From the NCBI RefSeq assembly GCF_001742285.1, contig NZ_MIEK01000003.1, positions 1-64,000 of the forward strand: a stretch of 64,000 bases of DNA, written 5' to 3'. The notes below the pieces were generated by a model. The model ran no database searches. It saw only the letters and a program-made list of their open reading frames with translations, and was not told where the DNA came from. This DNA comes from Enterococcus rivorum (lineage in GTDB: Bacteria > Bacillota > Bacilli > Lactobacillales > Enterococcaceae). Each line of letters starts with the position of its first letter. Position 1 is the first letter of the stretch. The position numbers and the translations under genes are program-made. Shown here piece after piece: positions 53,150 to 63,075 of this stretch.

Positions 53150-54466
53150 ATGTCAATTACGATAGAAGAAGCAATTACTTGGATTCATAGTCGATTGCCT
53201 TTTGGTTCCAGACCAGGACTTGATCGAGTAGAGGCGTTATTAGAACGAGTCGGAAATCCTGAAATAAAAGTACCGACAATTCATATTGCTGGTACGAACG
53301 GAAAAGGTTCTACGGTTACTTATTTACGCTGTATGCTGGAAGAAATGGGTCTAACAGTAGGCACATTCACATCGCCTTATATTGAATATTTCAATGAACG
53401 AATTGCTCTTAACGGACAGGGAATTCCAGATGAAGAGCTAATAAAATATGTTGAGAAATATCAACCAATTGTGGAAAAAATGGATAGCATAGACAAAATC
53501 CAAGGAATCACTGAATTTGAGACACTTACCGCAATGGCTTTTGATTATTTTCTTGAAAAAAAAGTAGATGTAGCAATCATAGAAGTTGGATTAGGCGGGC
53601 TTTTAGATAGTACAAATGTCGTCCATCCTATGTTGACAGCAATTACGACTATCGGCAAAGACCATACAGAAATATTAGGAGAAACGCTAGAGAAAATCGC
53701 CTATCAAAAAGCTGGCATTATCAAGCCCGATGTTCCTGTAGTCACTGGAAATATCACTCAAGAAGCTTTAAAAGTAATTGAAGCATCAGCTCAGAAAAAC
53801 GACAGTCCTATTTATCGATATGGTCAAGAATACGAAGTGAACTATTTACATCCAGATAAAACATGGGGAGAAGTCTTTGAATTTTGTGGAGAGTCTGGAA
53901 AAATTCCTAATATAAAAATACCTCTCCTTGGTCGTCATCAAGTCGAAAATGCTTCAATAGCGATTGAGCTATTCTATTTATATTGTAGATTACAAAATAT
54001 TCATTTTGCTGAAAGAAATGTATATAAAGGATTGCTAAAAGCCCAATGGCCTGGCCGAATGGAACGCTTGAGTGAAGAACCACTGATTGTATTAGATGGT
54101 GCACACAATGAACACGCTGTTCGTCGTTTAGCAGAGAATTTAAAAAAAGAATTTCCGAATAGAGAAATTAATATTCTATTCTCCGCGTTGGAATCAAAAG
54201 ACGTTGAAGCAATGATTACTATTTTAAGGACAGTGCCAAACGCTCATCTTTATTTAACAACCTTTGAATACCCAAAAGCAGTTGCGTTAACAAAAATGTC
54301 TCATCTAGAAAATGATAAAACAGAACTGGTATCGCTTTGGCAATTTGGGTTAGGTGAAATTTTAGAAAAAATGGCAGCAGATGACTTGTTACTTATCACG
54401 GGTTCACTGTATTTTGTTTCCCAGGTAAGAGAATTATTACTAAATTTAGGAGGAAAAAATGACTAA
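53150..54466 (+). CDS. folC: Folylpolyglutamate synthase/dihydrofolate synthase
   Basis: A 438-residue Mur-ligase-family enzyme adding glutamates to folates and, in bifunctional forms, making dihydrofolate. HIAGTNGKGSTV is the ATP loop; TFTSPYIEYFNERI, ITTIGKDHTEILG and LDGAHNEHA are FolC signatures. AAGAAGGGATAG precedes the ATG. Its 3' end overlaps the HAD hydrolase gene by eight bases. Confidence 0.95.
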   Translation: MSITIEEAITWIHSRLPFGSRPGLDRVEALLERVGNPEIKVPTIHIAGTNGKGSTVTYLRCMLEEMGLTVGTFTSPYIEYFNERIALNGQGIPDEELIKYVEKYQPIVEKMDSIDKIQGITEFETLTAMAFDYFLEKKVDVAIIEVGLGGLLDSTNVVHPMLTAITTIGKDHTEILGETLEKIAYQKAGIIKPDVPVVTGNITQEALKVIEASAQKNDSPIYRYGQEYEVNYLHPDKTWGEVFEFCGESGKIPNIKIPLLGRHQVENASIAIELFYLYCRLQNIHFAERNVYKGLLKAQWPGRMERLSEEPLIVLDGAHNEHAVRRLAENLKKEFPNREINILFSALESKDVEAMITILRTVPNAHLYLTTFEYPKAVALTKMSHLENDKTELVSLWQFGLGEILEKMAADDLLLITGSLYFVSQVRELLLNLGGKND

Positions 54467-55112
54467 AGTAGAAGGCGTTATTTTTGATATGGATGGTTTG
54501 TTGTTTGATACTGAATTGATTTATTATCGTTCAACTCAAAAAGTAGCAGATGCAATGGGTTTCCCTTATTCAAGGGCTCTATATCAAAAGTTTATTGGTG
54601 TTTCAGATGAAGAAGTCCAAGGAAATTATCATGAAATTTACAAAGGACATGGCAAAGAAAAAGTGGATGAATTTATTCGATTGGCTTATGAAGATACTTA
54701 CCAAGAGTTTGAAGCGGGGAATGTTCCTCTTAAAGAAGGAGTTGTTGAGTTACTAACCTATTTGGAAGAGAAAAATATTCCTCGTGTGGTTGCATCAAGT
54801 AATGTTCGTTCAACAATTGATTTACTACTAAAAAATGCAGAAATTAGACACTATTTTGATGATATTATCTCTTGTGAGAATGTAAGGAGAGCAAAACCAG
54901 ATCCAGAAATATTTCAAGTTGCTCTAGCAAGACTAGGGACTTCAGCAGAAAAAACGTTGATTTTAGAAGATTCTTATCACGGTGTAACAGCTGCACATAC
55001 CGCTGGGATTCCTGTCATTATGGTTCCTGACTTATTAGAGCCAACAAAAGATATGGAAGAAAAAACACTGAACATTTTAACTAGCTTAAAAGAAGTACCC
55101 GGATTTATATAA
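54459..55112 (+). CDS. HAD-family hydrolase, beta-phosphoglucomutase-like
   Basis: A 217-residue HAD phosphatase: FDMDGLLFDTE (nucleophile and acid/base Asp), VVASSN, and LEDSYHGVTAAHTAGIPVI. The cap type is that of the phosphoglycolate phosphatase/beta-PGM group. Substrate unknown. The start is fixed by AGGAGG inside the end of folC; coupled translation. Confidence 0.88.
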   Translation: MTKVEGVIFDMDGLLFDTELIYYRSTQKVADAMGFPYSRALYQKFIGVSDEEVQGNYHEIYKGHGKEKVDEFIRLAYEDTYQEFEAGNVPLKEGVVELLTYLEEKNIPRVVASSNVRSTIDLLLKNAEIRHYFDDIISCENVRRAKPDPEIFQVALARLGTSAEKTLILEDSYHGVTAAHTAGIPVIMVPDLLEPTKDMEEKTLNILTSLKEVPGFI

Positions 55113-55120
55113 TAAAAAAG

Positions 55121-55167
55121 CTCCTCTTTTGCGTATAGTTTATATAGCGAAGGAGGGTTTTATTTTT
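55121..55167 (+). terminator. Imperfect terminator between HAD and radC genes
   Basis: CTCCT...GCGTATA pairs with TATAGCGA.AGGAG and GTTTTATTTTTT follows. The 3' arm contains the AGGAGG used by radC, so the fold would also mask that ribosome binding site. Confidence 0.5.
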
Positions 55168-55168
55168 T

Positions 55169-55858
55169 ATGAGATCAGGAAATCTGTTTATAAGAGAAAT
55201 GCCTGAAGACTGTTTGCCAAGAGAACGAATGGAAGAAGTAGGGGAAAAGGCATTATCTAACCAAGAATTACTAGCAATTATTTTGAGAACTGGAAAGAAA
55301 GGGTACAACGTTATGAAGTTAGCTTCCTCTTTTTTGAATCATTTTGAGAATTTACATACTTTAAAACAGGCCACAGTGACCGAAATGATGGAAGTTGACG
55401 GAATTGGTAAAGTAAAAGCCTTAGAAATACGAGCAGCGATTGAATTAGGAACCCGTATTCAAGAAAGTACTCAACTAAAATATGGAAAAGTTTCTTCTAG
55501 TTATCAAATTGCACAAAATCTTATGGGAGAAATGAAGGATTTACAACAGGAACATTTAGTTTGTCTTTTTTTGAATACAAAAAATGAAGTGACGAAGAAA
55601 GAAACAATCTTCAAAGGGACTTTGAACCAATCTATCGCTCATCCTAGAGAAGTGTTTCGGCAAGCAGTAAAATATTCAGCGGCGAGAGTTATTATTGCAC
55701 ATAATCATCCATCTGGGAATCCAACACCTTCAGAGCAAGATCTATTGTTTACCAAGAGAATAAAGGAATGTGGCGAAATGATGGGGATTGAACTATTGGA
55801 TCACATTATCATTGGTCAGGAAGAATACCTAAGTTTACGAGAGGAAAATTTTTTATAG
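55169..55858 (+). CDS. radC: RadC-family JAMM/MPN+ protein
   Basis: A 229-residue protein with an N-terminal helix-hairpin-helix (VDGIGKVKALEIRAAIELG) and the metalloprotease-like motif AHNHPSGNPTPSEQD. Historically called a DNA repair protein; its actual biochemical role remains unsettled. Confidence 0.93.
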   Translation: MRSGNLFIREMPEDCLPRERMEEVGEKALSNQELLAIILRTGKKGYNVMKLASSFLNHFENLHTLKQATVTEMMEVDGIGKVKALEIRAAIELGTRIQESTQLKYGKVSSSYQIAQNLMGEMKDLQQEHLVCLFLNTKNEVTKKETIFKGTLNQSIAHPREVFRQAVKYSAARVIIAHNHPSGNPTPSEQDLLFTKRIKECGEMMGIELLDHIIIGQEEYLSLREENFL

Positions 55859-55877
55859 AAGGATTCAACAGGATTCC

Positions 55878-55906
55878 TTGCAAAAACAAATCTGCCCGTG
55901 TACAAT
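55878..55906 (+). promoter_or_regulatory. Promoter of the cold shock gene
   Basis: TTGCAA (55878-55883), a 17-base spacer, TACAAT (55901-55906). The transcript would have a leader of about 100 nt ending in GTGCTTAAGCAC just before AGGAGG, consistent with the structured leaders of csp mRNAs. Confidence 0.8.
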
Positions 55907-56015
55907 AAATGTGTAATCTTGTTTGGAACAACATAGAAGTTTTTATTTATAAAAACCCTGTCGTTTACGGGCAAAGTTGCAATTATTTAGTGCTTAAGCA
56001 CGAGGAGGAACAGGA

Positions 56016-56216
56016 ATGGAACAAGGAACAGTAAAATGGTTTAATGCAGAAAAAGGGTTTGGCTTTATCTCTCGTGAAGACGGTAGCGACGTATTCGTAC
56101 ATTTCTCAGCAATTCAAGGAGATGGATTCAAAACTTTGGAAGAAGGTCAATCTGTAAGCTTTGATGTTGAAGATTCAGATCGTGGACCACAAGCAGTAAA
56201 CGTAGAAAAAAACTAA
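56016..56216 (+). CDS. csp: Cold shock protein
   Basis: A 66-residue CspA-family RNA chaperone: [15 protein letters not shown] (RNP1) and DVFVHFSAI (RNP2) are intact. GAGGAGG precedes the ATG. Monocistronic, with a long leader and a strong terminator. Confidence 0.96.
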   Translation: MEQGTVKWFNAEKGFGFISREDGSDVFVHFSAIQGDGFKTLEEGQSVSFDVEDSDRGPQAVNVEKN

Positions 56217-56230
56217 TTTAATTCGATCAA

Positions 56231-56266
56231 AAACATCTGACAGAATGTCTGTCAGATGTTTTTTTA
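56231..56266 (+). terminator. Terminator after csp
   Basis: AAACATCTGACAG pairs with CTGTCAGATGTTT, followed by T residues. Confidence 0.88.
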
Positions 56267-56313
56267 TAAGAATCAGTGGTTTTTATTTAAATGTAATAAA
56301 TAGAACAACAAAA

Positions 56314-56348
56314 AGGGCATCCGCGATTTTTCATTCAGCGGATGCCCT
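56314..56348. terminator. Bidirectional-looking terminator of the small minus-strand gene
   Basis: AGGGCATCCGC (56314-56324) is exactly complementary to GCGGATGCCCT (56338-56348). On the minus strand TTTTTGTTG follows. Confidence 0.75.
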
Positions 56349-56393
56349 ATTTAGTATTAGAAGTTGAATCATTCATTTGGATGTAGCCACTCC

Positions 56394-56543
56394 TTAGATA
56401 GATTTTTTCAATTCTTTTACTGCTTGTTTAATTGTAATACCATAAGCAACTTTTCTTTGGTTATTTGCATCTATAGCCATAAATAAGTTTCTATTTGTAT
56501 CTAGTGCAATACGGTATTCCAATACATTGTTATCAAATGTCAT
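56394..56543 (-). CDS. Small hypothetical protein
   Basis: A 49-residue protein: MTFDNNVLEYRIALDTNRN, then FMAIDANNQRKVAYG and a basic end. AAAGGAG lies eight bases before the ATG at 56543. A minus-strand promoter is visible (TTGTCT, 16 bases, TATAAT at 56613-56608). Unknown family and role. Confidence 0.7.
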   Translation of the reverse strand: MTFDNNVLEYRIALDTNRNLFMAIDANNQRKVAYGITIKQAVKELKKSI

Positions 56544-56698
56544 AATTATTCTCCTTTCTGTTGTTCCATGAAAGGCAACGAGACGTGATAACGAAATTCC
56601 TGTTTTAATTATAGCACGTTTAATGAAAAAGACAAAAGAGATTATTAGAATTTTAAAGAAAGCAAAGAATAATAGTGGCCTCAAACTACCAAGTTATT

Positions 56699-56726
56699 TT
56701 GAGAAAGCGCTTTTTCGTAGTAGAAT
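56699..56726 (+). promoter_or_regulatory. Promoter with embedded cre-like site before the universal stress gene
   Basis: TTGAGA (56699-56704) and TAGAAT (56721-56726) with a 16-base spacer. The spacer start contains AGAAAGCGCTTTTT, whose AAAGCGCTTT core is the CcpA-binding palindrome. CcpA control is inferred. Confidence 0.6.
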
Positions 56727-56757
56727 AGAAGTATCAAATAGAAGGGGGAGATTTACA

Positions 56758-57216
56758 ATGAATGATACGTATAAAAATATTTTAGTAGCAGTTGATGGGT
56801 CAAAACAATCAGAATTTGCTTTTAAAGAAGCGATGAGTATTGCCAAGAGAAACGACGCAACCTTACATGTTCTTTATGTTATTGAAGAAACAGGTAATTA
56901 TTTTGGTGAATTGACGATTTCAATGGGGAATGTCATGGAAGAATTGAGAAAAAGAGAAGAAAATAGAATGAAGGAACGGGAAGAAAAAGCGCAAGAACAA
57001 GGAGTAACAGCTATTAAAACATACGTGATGTATGGCTATCCTAAAGCATTAATCGCTCATTTTGATGAATCAGAAGAGCCGATTGATTTAATTGTCATTG
57101 GAAAGACTGGATTAAATGGATTAGAGCGTGCACTTGTGGGGTCAACTACTTCTTATGTAGTGAACCATTCTGATGCAAATGTTTTGGTAGTGAACAATCC
57201 AAAGAAGAAAAAATAA
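56758..57216 (+). CDS. Universal stress protein (UspA family)
   Basis: A 152-residue Usp-fold protein: NILVAVDGSKQSEFAFKEA at the N-terminus and the ATP-binding GKTGLNGLERALVGSTTSYVVNHSDANVLVV at the end (G-2x-G-9x-G-S/T pattern). The ATG at 56758 follows GGGGGAG; the frame upstream is not coding. Confidence 0.92.
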   Translation: MNDTYKNILVAVDGSKQSEFAFKEAMSIAKRNDATLHVLYVIEETGNYFGELTISMGNVMEELRKREENRMKEREEKAQEQGVTAIKTYVMYGYPKALIAHFDESEEPIDLIVIGKTGLNGLERALVGSTTSYVVNHSDANVLVVNNPKKKK

Positions 57217-57432
57217 ACAGCATTCTTGAGAGGTGAAATGAGAAATCGATTTGTTATTTAACATTGTGTAAAAGTTTTTCTTTATATGGCAGGAATATAT
57301 TTCTTTGTTTTTTTATTATTTTGGAAGGTTTATTTTTTAAAAAAAATCACTTCCATGATATGATTGGAATAAGAAGTGAGGGGTTACATTATCTCGCTTC
57401 AAAAAAATAGAAAAACGAAAGGAGCTTTTCAA

Positions 57433-59184
57433 ATGAAAGAGAACTTTTTAAAGAAACTGTCGGGCCTGTTTTTTGTTATGATGTTGATCTTTTCAGTTGG
57501 AGCTTTAGGATTTGGAACCAAGGCGCATGCGGTAGATAAACCAACGTCGGGAACCTTAACTATCCACAAATTGAAATTTGACGGTATAGATCCATCCTTG
57601 ATTCCTCCAATTGCTGGAGATGGAACACAGCTAGGTCAGTTACCACCAGGAGCTTTACCGGCACCGGGAGTCAAGTTTGCGATTGTTTCGACAACTGGAA
57701 GCAATTTAAGCATGAGTCCTAGTCAAAAGGATGCATTAAACTATTACAACTCTGTTATAGGTAATGCTAATGTACCACAAGATACAGGAACAACGGGAGC
57801 AGATGGTACGTATACTACCAAAACCTTACCAGCTGGGCAATATGTGGTTGTTGAATTGATGCCAGAAACAGGTACGTATTCTATGTCAGCACCAGTTGTG
57901 GTGAGTATTCCTATGATGAACTTAGATGGAACAGGATGGAATAGCAACGTCCATATCTATACTAAGGATGGGGTTACTCTAGGTGCAGCTAAAATGCAAA
58001 AATTAGATCCAAGCAATAATCCTTTACAAGGAGCAACCTTCTCACTTTATATGCAAGGAACAAGCGGCAACCCAGATACTTTGGTTGCGAATAATCTAAC
58101 TACAGGTAGTGATGGTTATACAGATGTGGTTGGAAACTTATTAGTTGGTAATTATTACTTTGTTGAAACGAGTACATTAGATACTTACTTATTAAATGGG
58201 AAACAAGTACCATTTACTGTAGCTGATACCGATATGGCTTATGATTCAAATGGGCAACTGTTACAAAACAAGGTCAAAACGGTTAGCTTGGTCAACTACA
58301 TGAAACCAACCTTACAAAAAACTCGTACTACTGATGAAAGTGTAGACATTGGAGAAACAGTGACATGGAAAATTTCTACAGATGTTCCATTGAACTTAAC
58401 CGATTATACGAAATATGTAATTACAGATACATTAGATACTAGATTAACTTATGTAGGAAATATGTCAGTAACGTTAGACAACGCACCATTAAACCCAAAT
58501 CTTTATAATGTTCAGGTAAATGGCAGAGTGATTACAGTTACCTTTACTGATATTTTTGCTCAAGGAAATATTGGAGCAATCCAAAGCGGAGACAAATTCA
58601 ATATTCAGTTCGATACGACTGTTAACAATACAGCAATACCAGGAGTACAAATCCCCAATAATGCTGTATTGACTATGAATAATGGATGGGTGGATGCAAC
58701 TTCTACAGAAGCGAATCCACCAATGGTTGAAACTGGTGGACGTCAATTTATGAAGGTTGACCCAAATAATAATCCATTGCAAGGTGCACAATTTGTTGTT
58801 TCTAAAACAAATCCTGATAACAGTATTTCTTACATGAAACAAAGCGCAAATCTAAATGTGACTTGGGTAAACTCTAAGAGTGATGCAACAGTCTTTACTT
58901 CTGCAAATGATGGAACTTTCCAAATGTATGGTTTAGCTTATGGCACATACAACATTGAAGAAGTGAAAGCACCAGGTGGTTATAATCTGTTAAATGGTAT
59001 TCAAACATTTACAGTAGATCCAAATAGCTATGACGATGATGCAATGATTTTAGTGGTGAATACAATGGCGCCTACCATACCCATTACTGGGGGAATTGGT
59101 ACTATCATCTTTTTTGCTATCGGGCTTGTTCTGATGGGAATAGTATACTTCTTCTATAGAAGATATGAAAGCCAATCAGCATAA
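57433..59184 (+). CDS. Cell-wall-anchored major pilin-like protein (SpaA/EbpC type)
   Basis: A 583-residue precursor: signal peptide (to about residue 33, ending KAHA), N-terminal pilin domain (GTLTIHKLKFDG), Cna-B-type repeats, an E-box YNIEEVKAPGGY, and a sorting signal I549-P-I-T-G553 followed by a hydrophobic helix and basic tail. The pilin motif is VHIYTKDG instead of VHVYPKN, with K178 as the likely isopeptide lysine. The ATG at 57433 follows AAAGGAG. It is followed by a class C sortase, which would polymerise it. Confidence 0.88.
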   Translation: MKENFLKKLSGLFFVMMLIFSVGALGFGTKAHAVDKPTSGTLTIHKLKFDGIDPSLIPPIAGDGTQLGQLPPGALPAPGVKFAIVSTTGSNLSMSPSQKDALNYYNSVIGNANVPQDTGTTGADGTYTTKTLPAGQYVVVELMPETGTYSMSAPVVVSIPMMNLDGTGWNSNVHIYTKDGVTLGAAKMQKLDPSNNPLQGATFSLYMQGTSGNPDTLVANNLTTGSDGYTDVVGNLLVGNYYFVETSTLDTYLLNGKQVPFTVADTDMAYDSNGQLLQNKVKTVSLVNYMKPTLQKTRTTDESVDIGETVTWKISTDVPLNLTDYTKYVITDTLDTRLTYVGNMSVTLDNAPLNPNLYNVQVNGRVITVTFTDIFAQGNIGAIQSGDKFNIQFDTTVNNTAIPGVQIPNNAVLTMNNGWVDATSTEANPPMVETGGRQFMKVDPNNNPLQGAQFVVSKTNPDNSISYMKQSANLNVTWVNSKSDATVFTSANDGTFQMYGLAYGTYNIEEVKAPGGYNLLNGIQTFTVDPNSYDDDAMILVVNTMAPTIPITGGIGTIIFFAIGLVLMGIVYFFYRRYESQSA

Positions 59185-59214
59185 AAAGCGCATACTAGTG
59201 ATCAAGTGATAATT

Positions 59215-59256
59215 AAACATGAGATAAAACAGACAATGTTTTGTCTCATGTTTTTC
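59215..59256 (+). terminator. Hairpin between pilin and sortase genes
   Basis: AAACATGAGA (59215-59224) pairs with TCTCATGTTT (59244-59253), followed by T. Partial termination would give much pilin and little sortase. Confidence 0.7.
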
Positions 59257-59291
59257 AATTTAAACTAATTATCAGAATGTTTGGTGAAAAA

Positions 59292-60245
59292 ATGGCAAAA
59301 AAAAAGAAAATGAAAAATAAAAAAAGTGTTTTACCCAAGATTTTTATGATTCTTTTTTTTATGATAGGATTGGGTATCTTTATGTACCCTATTTTAAGTA
59401 ATTTGTATGCTAATTTTTACCATACTCGGGTAATTGACTCTTATAGAGAGAACGTTGACAAGAAATCTGAAAGTGAAAAATCGGATTTAGTTAAAGATAT
59501 GATGGAGTACAATAAAGAAATGGCAACAGGAGAAGGGGCGGCAACTACAGATCCCTTTAAAAAGGAAGAGAAAAAGAAAGAAAAGAAAACCAAACATAAA
59601 GTTCTGGATGCTTTGGAAAAAAAGTTAGGTGAGGTTTTAGGATATATTACGATTCCAGAAATTGATGCAAAAATCCCTATATATAGCGGGGCATCAGATT
59701 TTCAATTACAAAAAGGAGTAGGAGTATTACCAGGAACTTCGTTGCCTATTGGAGGAGAAGGAAATCATAGTGTCATTACAGGACATAGAGGATTGCCTAG
59801 CTCTAAGCTATTTACAGATCTTCCTAATTTAAAAAAAGGCGATAAATTTTTTGTCGATATTTTAGATGAAACTCATGAATATGAAATAGATCAGATTAAA
59901 ACCGTAGTTCCAGAAGATATCTCAGATTTACAATTAGTTCCAGGAAAAGATTACATAACGTTACTGACCTGTACACCCTATATGATTAATACTCATCGTT
60001 TGTTAGTTAGAGGCGTTAGAGTTCCTTTAGAAGACAAAGATAAGAAAGGAAAAGATATGGATTGTTGTTGTATTATCCCATTAATTATTCTTATCGTGAT
60101 TAACTTCTTCATCTTAATTCTAATGTGGCTTATTTATAGAATGAAGAGACGTGAAGAAAAAGATCGACAAGAAAAAGAACAAAAAGAACAGGCGCAGGAA
60201 AGAAGAAAGAAAAGGAAGCAAAAAGAAAAAGCGATAGACAGCTAA
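59292..60245 (+). CDS. Class C (pilus-assembly) sortase
   Basis: A 317-residue membrane transpeptidase: N-terminal helix, lysine-rich juxtamembrane region, catalytic H165 (ITGHRG), C227 (LLTCTPY) and R240 (LLVRG), then a second, C-terminal membrane helix preceded by three adjacent cysteines (DCCCII) and a long basic tail. Class C sortases link pilin subunits through lysine isopeptide bonds. The start at 59292 is preferred because GGTGA precedes it, but an ATG at 59277 is possible. Confidence 0.88.
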   Translation: MAKKKKMKNKKSVLPKIFMILFFMIGLGIFMYPILSNLYANFYHTRVIDSYRENVDKKSESEKSDLVKDMMEYNKEMATGEGAATTDPFKKEEKKKEKKTKHKVLDALEKKLGEVLGYITIPEIDAKIPIYSGASDFQLQKGVGVLPGTSLPIGGEGNHSVITGHRGLPSSKLFTDLPNLKKGDKFFVDILDETHEYEIDQIKTVVPEDISDLQLVPGKDYITLLTCTPYMINTHRLLVRGVRVPLEDKDKKGKDMDCCCIIPLIILIVINFFILILMWLIYRMKRREEKDRQEKEQKEQAQERRKKRKQKEKAIDS

Positions 60246-60263
60246 AGCTGTTTATCGCTTGAA

Positions 60264-60320
60264 AATAGGATTGTATGAACCAGTTTTTCTATGCTGATTC
60301 ATACAATCCTATCTTTTTTA
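60264..60320. terminator. Long terminator between sortase and RNase J genes
   Basis: ATAGGATTGTATGAA pairs with TTCATACAATCCTAT, followed by CTTTTTT on the plus strand; it serves convergent genes. A smaller stem AGCGATA/TATCGCT (about 60230-60258) overlaps the sortase stop codon. Confidence 0.8.
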
Positions 60321-60325
60321 TTAAA

Positions 60326-61996
60326 TTAAGTCGTCATAATCATTGGTAAGATCATTGGGTGACGCTCTGTTTTTTCAAATAAGAATGGTTGTAAAGCTGT
60401 AGATAAAGCATCACATAATTTTGCTTCAGTACAATTTTCTTCTTTTAATGCTTGTCTTAAAGCATTGAACAAAATACGTTGTCCTTCGTGAATCATTTCA
60501 CCAGATTCTCGCATATAAACAAAACCTCTAGATAAAATGTCTGGACCTGCTAAAACTTCTTTGTTTTTGATATCTACAGTAGCAACAGCTAAGACTAAGC
60601 CTTCTTCTGAAAGGATACGGCGATCTCTTAAAACGACATTCCCAATATCGCCAACCCCGTTACCATCAACATATACATCGTTTGCATTGAAATGTCCAGC
60701 AACATGAGCTTCTTCTGAAGTCAGTGCCAAAACATCTCCATTTTCCATGATAAAGCAATTTTCTGCCGGAACCCCTGTATCTTGCGCAAGAGAAGCATGA
60801 ATTTTTAACATTCTAAACTCACCGTGCACAGGCACAAAGAATTTTGGTTTCATCAAGCGGAGCATTAATTTTTGTTCTTCTTGTCCACCGTGACCAGAAG
60901 TATGAATATTGTTTATCTTACCGTGAATCACTTCAGCACCTGCTTCAGAAAGTAAGTTGATAAGACGGTTCACACTTGTAGTGTTTCCTGGAATTGGCGA
61001 ACTTGAAAAGATTACCGTGTCACCAGGCTGCACAGAGATTTGACGATGGGTACCGTTAGCAATTCTACTTAAAGCAGCCATTGGTTCCCCTTGAGAGCCA
61101 GTACATAAAATCATTGTTTCACCGGCAGGTAGTTGGTTCAATTCAGAAGCATCTACAAAGGTTCCTTTTGGCACGTTAATGTAGCCTAAGCGTTCTCCAT
61201 TTACGATTGCATTTTCCATACTTCGTCCAAAAACAGCAATCTTGCGACCTGTTTGAACAGCGGCTTCTGCGGCTTGTTGTAAGCGGAAAATATTTGAAGC
61301 GAAACTAGCAAAGATAATTCTACCTTCAACTTTTTCAACTATTTTTAGAATAGATGAACCGATTGTTTTTTCCGATTTTGTAAAGGTTGGAATTTCAGCA
61401 TTTGTACTATCTGATAGTAAACACAAAACGCCTTCTTCTCCAAGTTTCGCCATGCGATGTAAATTCGCTGGTTCCCCTACAGGAGTAAAGTCAAATTTGA
61501 AGTCACCGGTTGCTACAATATTTCCAGAAGGAGTTTTTACAACAACTCCTAATGCATCTGGGATACTGTGTGTCGTACGGAAGAAACTAATAGAGGTTTT
61601 TCTGAAACGAATCACTGTGTCCTCATTAATTTCATGTAAGGTTGCATCACGCAATAGACCATGTTCATCCAGTTTATTTGTAATCAGAGAGAGAGCAAGT
61701 GGTCCTGCATAAATTGGAATATTTGCCTGACGAAGCAGATAAGGAACACCACCAATATGATCCTCATGTCCGTGGGTAATAATAAGTGCTTTTACTTTAT
61801 GGAGATTTTGAACGATATAACTGTAATCAGGTATAACGTAATCAATACCAAGCAAATCGTCTTCTGGAAATTTTATCCCAGCGTCAATAATAATGATTTC
61901 ATCTTGAAATTGAACACCGTAAGTATTTTTCCCGATTTCTCCTAATCCGCCAATAGCAAAAACACCAGTTTCGTTGTTTTTAATATTTACTTTCAT
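60326..61996 (-). CDS. rnjA: Ribonuclease J1
   Basis: A 556-residue beta-CASP metallo-beta-lactamase nuclease with 5'-to-3' exo- and endonuclease activity in mRNA decay and rRNA maturation: [25 protein letters not shown] (zinc site), [10 protein letters not shown] and [10 protein letters not shown]. The gene for the epsilon subunit of RNA polymerase lies one base upstream, the same pairing as rpoY-rnjA in Bacillus, which favours J1 over J2. Confidence 0.94.
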   Translation of the reverse strand: MKVNIKNNETGVFAIGGLGEIGKNTYGVQFQDEIIIIDAGIKFPEDDLLGIDYVIPDYSYIVQNLHKVKALIITHGHEDHIGGVPYLLRQANIPIYAGPLALSLITNKLDEHGLLRDATLHEINEDTVIRFRKTSISFFRTTHSIPDALGVVVKTPSGNIVATGDFKFDFTPVGEPANLHRMAKLGEEGVLCLLSDSTNAEIPTFTKSEKTIGSSILKIVEKVEGRIIFASFASNIFRLQQAAEAAVQTGRKIAVFGRSMENAIVNGERLGYINVPKGTFVDASELNQLPAGETMILCTGSQGEPMAALSRIANGTHRQISVQPGDTVIFSSSPIPGNTTSVNRLINLLSEAGAEVIHGKINNIHTSGHGGQEEQKLMLRLMKPKFFVPVHGEFRMLKIHASLAQDTGVPAENCFIMENGDVLALTSEEAHVAGHFNANDVYVDGNGVGDIGNVVLRDRRILSEEGLVLAVATVDIKNKEVLAGPDILSRGFVYMRESGEMIHEGQRILFNALRQALKEENCTEAKLCDALSTALQPFLFEKTERHPMILPMIMTT

Positions 61997-61997
61997 A

Positions 61998-62210
61998 CTA
62001 AAACTCCGTTAAAGAGAATTCCGCATGTTCTTGTTCGTAGGCTAAATGGTTCTCATCCAACGCTTGGATGTATTCAATGTTGTATGGTGTATTTTCTTCA
62101 ACAAGCTGTCTCACAATAATGTCATTCTCAGCTTCCATATAAAGCGATTTTGTATCTTCTCTTTTTGGGTTTCTTGTTTTTGTTTCTTGATAATAAACTT
62201 TGTAAATCAT
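61998..62210 (-). CDS. rpoY: RNA polymerase epsilon subunit
   Basis: A 70-residue protein ([18 protein letters not shown]..., [18 protein letters not shown]) of the DUF1447/RpoY family that binds RNA polymerase in Firmicutes. AAAAGGAGAA precedes the ATG. One base separates it from rnjA, implying one mRNA. Confidence 0.93.
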   Translation of the reverse strand: MIYKVYYQETKTRNPKREDTKSLYMEAENDIIVRQLVEENTPYNIEYIQALDENHLAYEQEHAEFSLTEF

Positions 62211-62688
62211 TGTTTTATTCTCCTTTTTCTGCTAGTAGCAGAGTATTATTTTTTATTTTACAGTAATTAAATATATTTTATCATCCTAATATTTCAGACG
62301 ATAGAAGGCGTGAAAAGGTAGCGAGAGATTGTTAAGAACAGTAGACAGTAGTGGTATAGAGGGATCATTTGGTGTAGATTCATTATTTTTAATAAATGAG
62401 TAAAGGTAGAAAAAAATACCCCTTGGACTATCATCTGATTTAAAAAATAACGAATATTAGAACACACCAAAATGAGGTGGCCAACCACCTAAAAAAACAA
62501 CTGTCACTAAAAACAAAAGGTTAATAGTGAAATGAAGCCTCGACTTTGCTCCATTTGTCATTGCTTTATAAAAAAATACTACTAATTTCAACCGTCCCTT
62601 GTGTTGTTTGAAACAACAATTAAAAACATTTTATCACAGAATGACTAATAAGTATAGAAAGTGCTAAGTCGAATTAGTAAAAAACAAT
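62211..62688. other. Gene-free stretch upstream of rpoY
   Basis: A 34-codon minus ORF (about 62562-62458, MTNGAKSRLHFTINLLFLV...) has no ribosome binding site. The hairpin AGGTGG/CCACCT around CCAA (near 62474-62489) is followed by A residues, so is not a terminator for either strand. The rpoY promoter must be here; TAAAAT on the minus strand near 62265 is a candidate -10. Confidence 0.4.
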
Positions 62689-63075
62689 TTATTTTTCTTC
62701 TTCTAAAGGCACACGAGTTTTCTTATTGAAATACCAATTTAATAGAATAAAATGTAGCACAAAAACGACAGACAAAGTAATGGTCATCATTTGATTTTTA
62801 ACAAGTAAACAAGGAATTAAGAAAACGATAAATATCGTAGAAAAAAGTTTTACTTTGCCCCAAAATGTTATTTTCTTCTCTACTAAAGATTCTTGAATAT
62901 ATTTTTGGTAGTAACTAGACTGTATAAATTTTGCATACAAATGATCGGAGCTTCTCATCCATAAAAAAGCTGTAGCAATATAGAAAACAGTTGTGGGTAA
63001 AATAGGCAGAAAAATCCCTAAGGTTCCTAAACCAAAAGTAATAAATCCTGATAAAATAAAAATGATTTTTTTCAT
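62689..63075 (-). CDS. DUF454 (YbaN-like) membrane protein
   Basis: A 128-residue protein with three or four membrane helices: GFITFGLGTLGIFLPILPTTVFYI and AFLWMRSSDHLYAKF are the conserved DUF454 segments. Function unknown; in some bacteria near competence or heme genes. The start at 63075 is chosen from family length (about 120-130) and an AAAGGT upstream. Confidence 0.8.
   Translation of the reverse strand: MKKIIFILSGFITFGLGTLGIFLPILPTTVFYIATAFLWMRSSDHLYAKFIQSSYYQKYIQESLVEKKITFWGKVKLFSTIFIVFLIPCLLVKNQMMTITLSVVFVLHFILLNWYFNKKTRVPLEEEK

Noticed and set aside
62458-62562. 34-codon minus ORF MTNGAKSRLHFTINLLFLV with one hydrophobic stretch
   Set aside because: No Shine-Dalgarno sequence, no conserved pattern; the downstream hairpin has no T-run.
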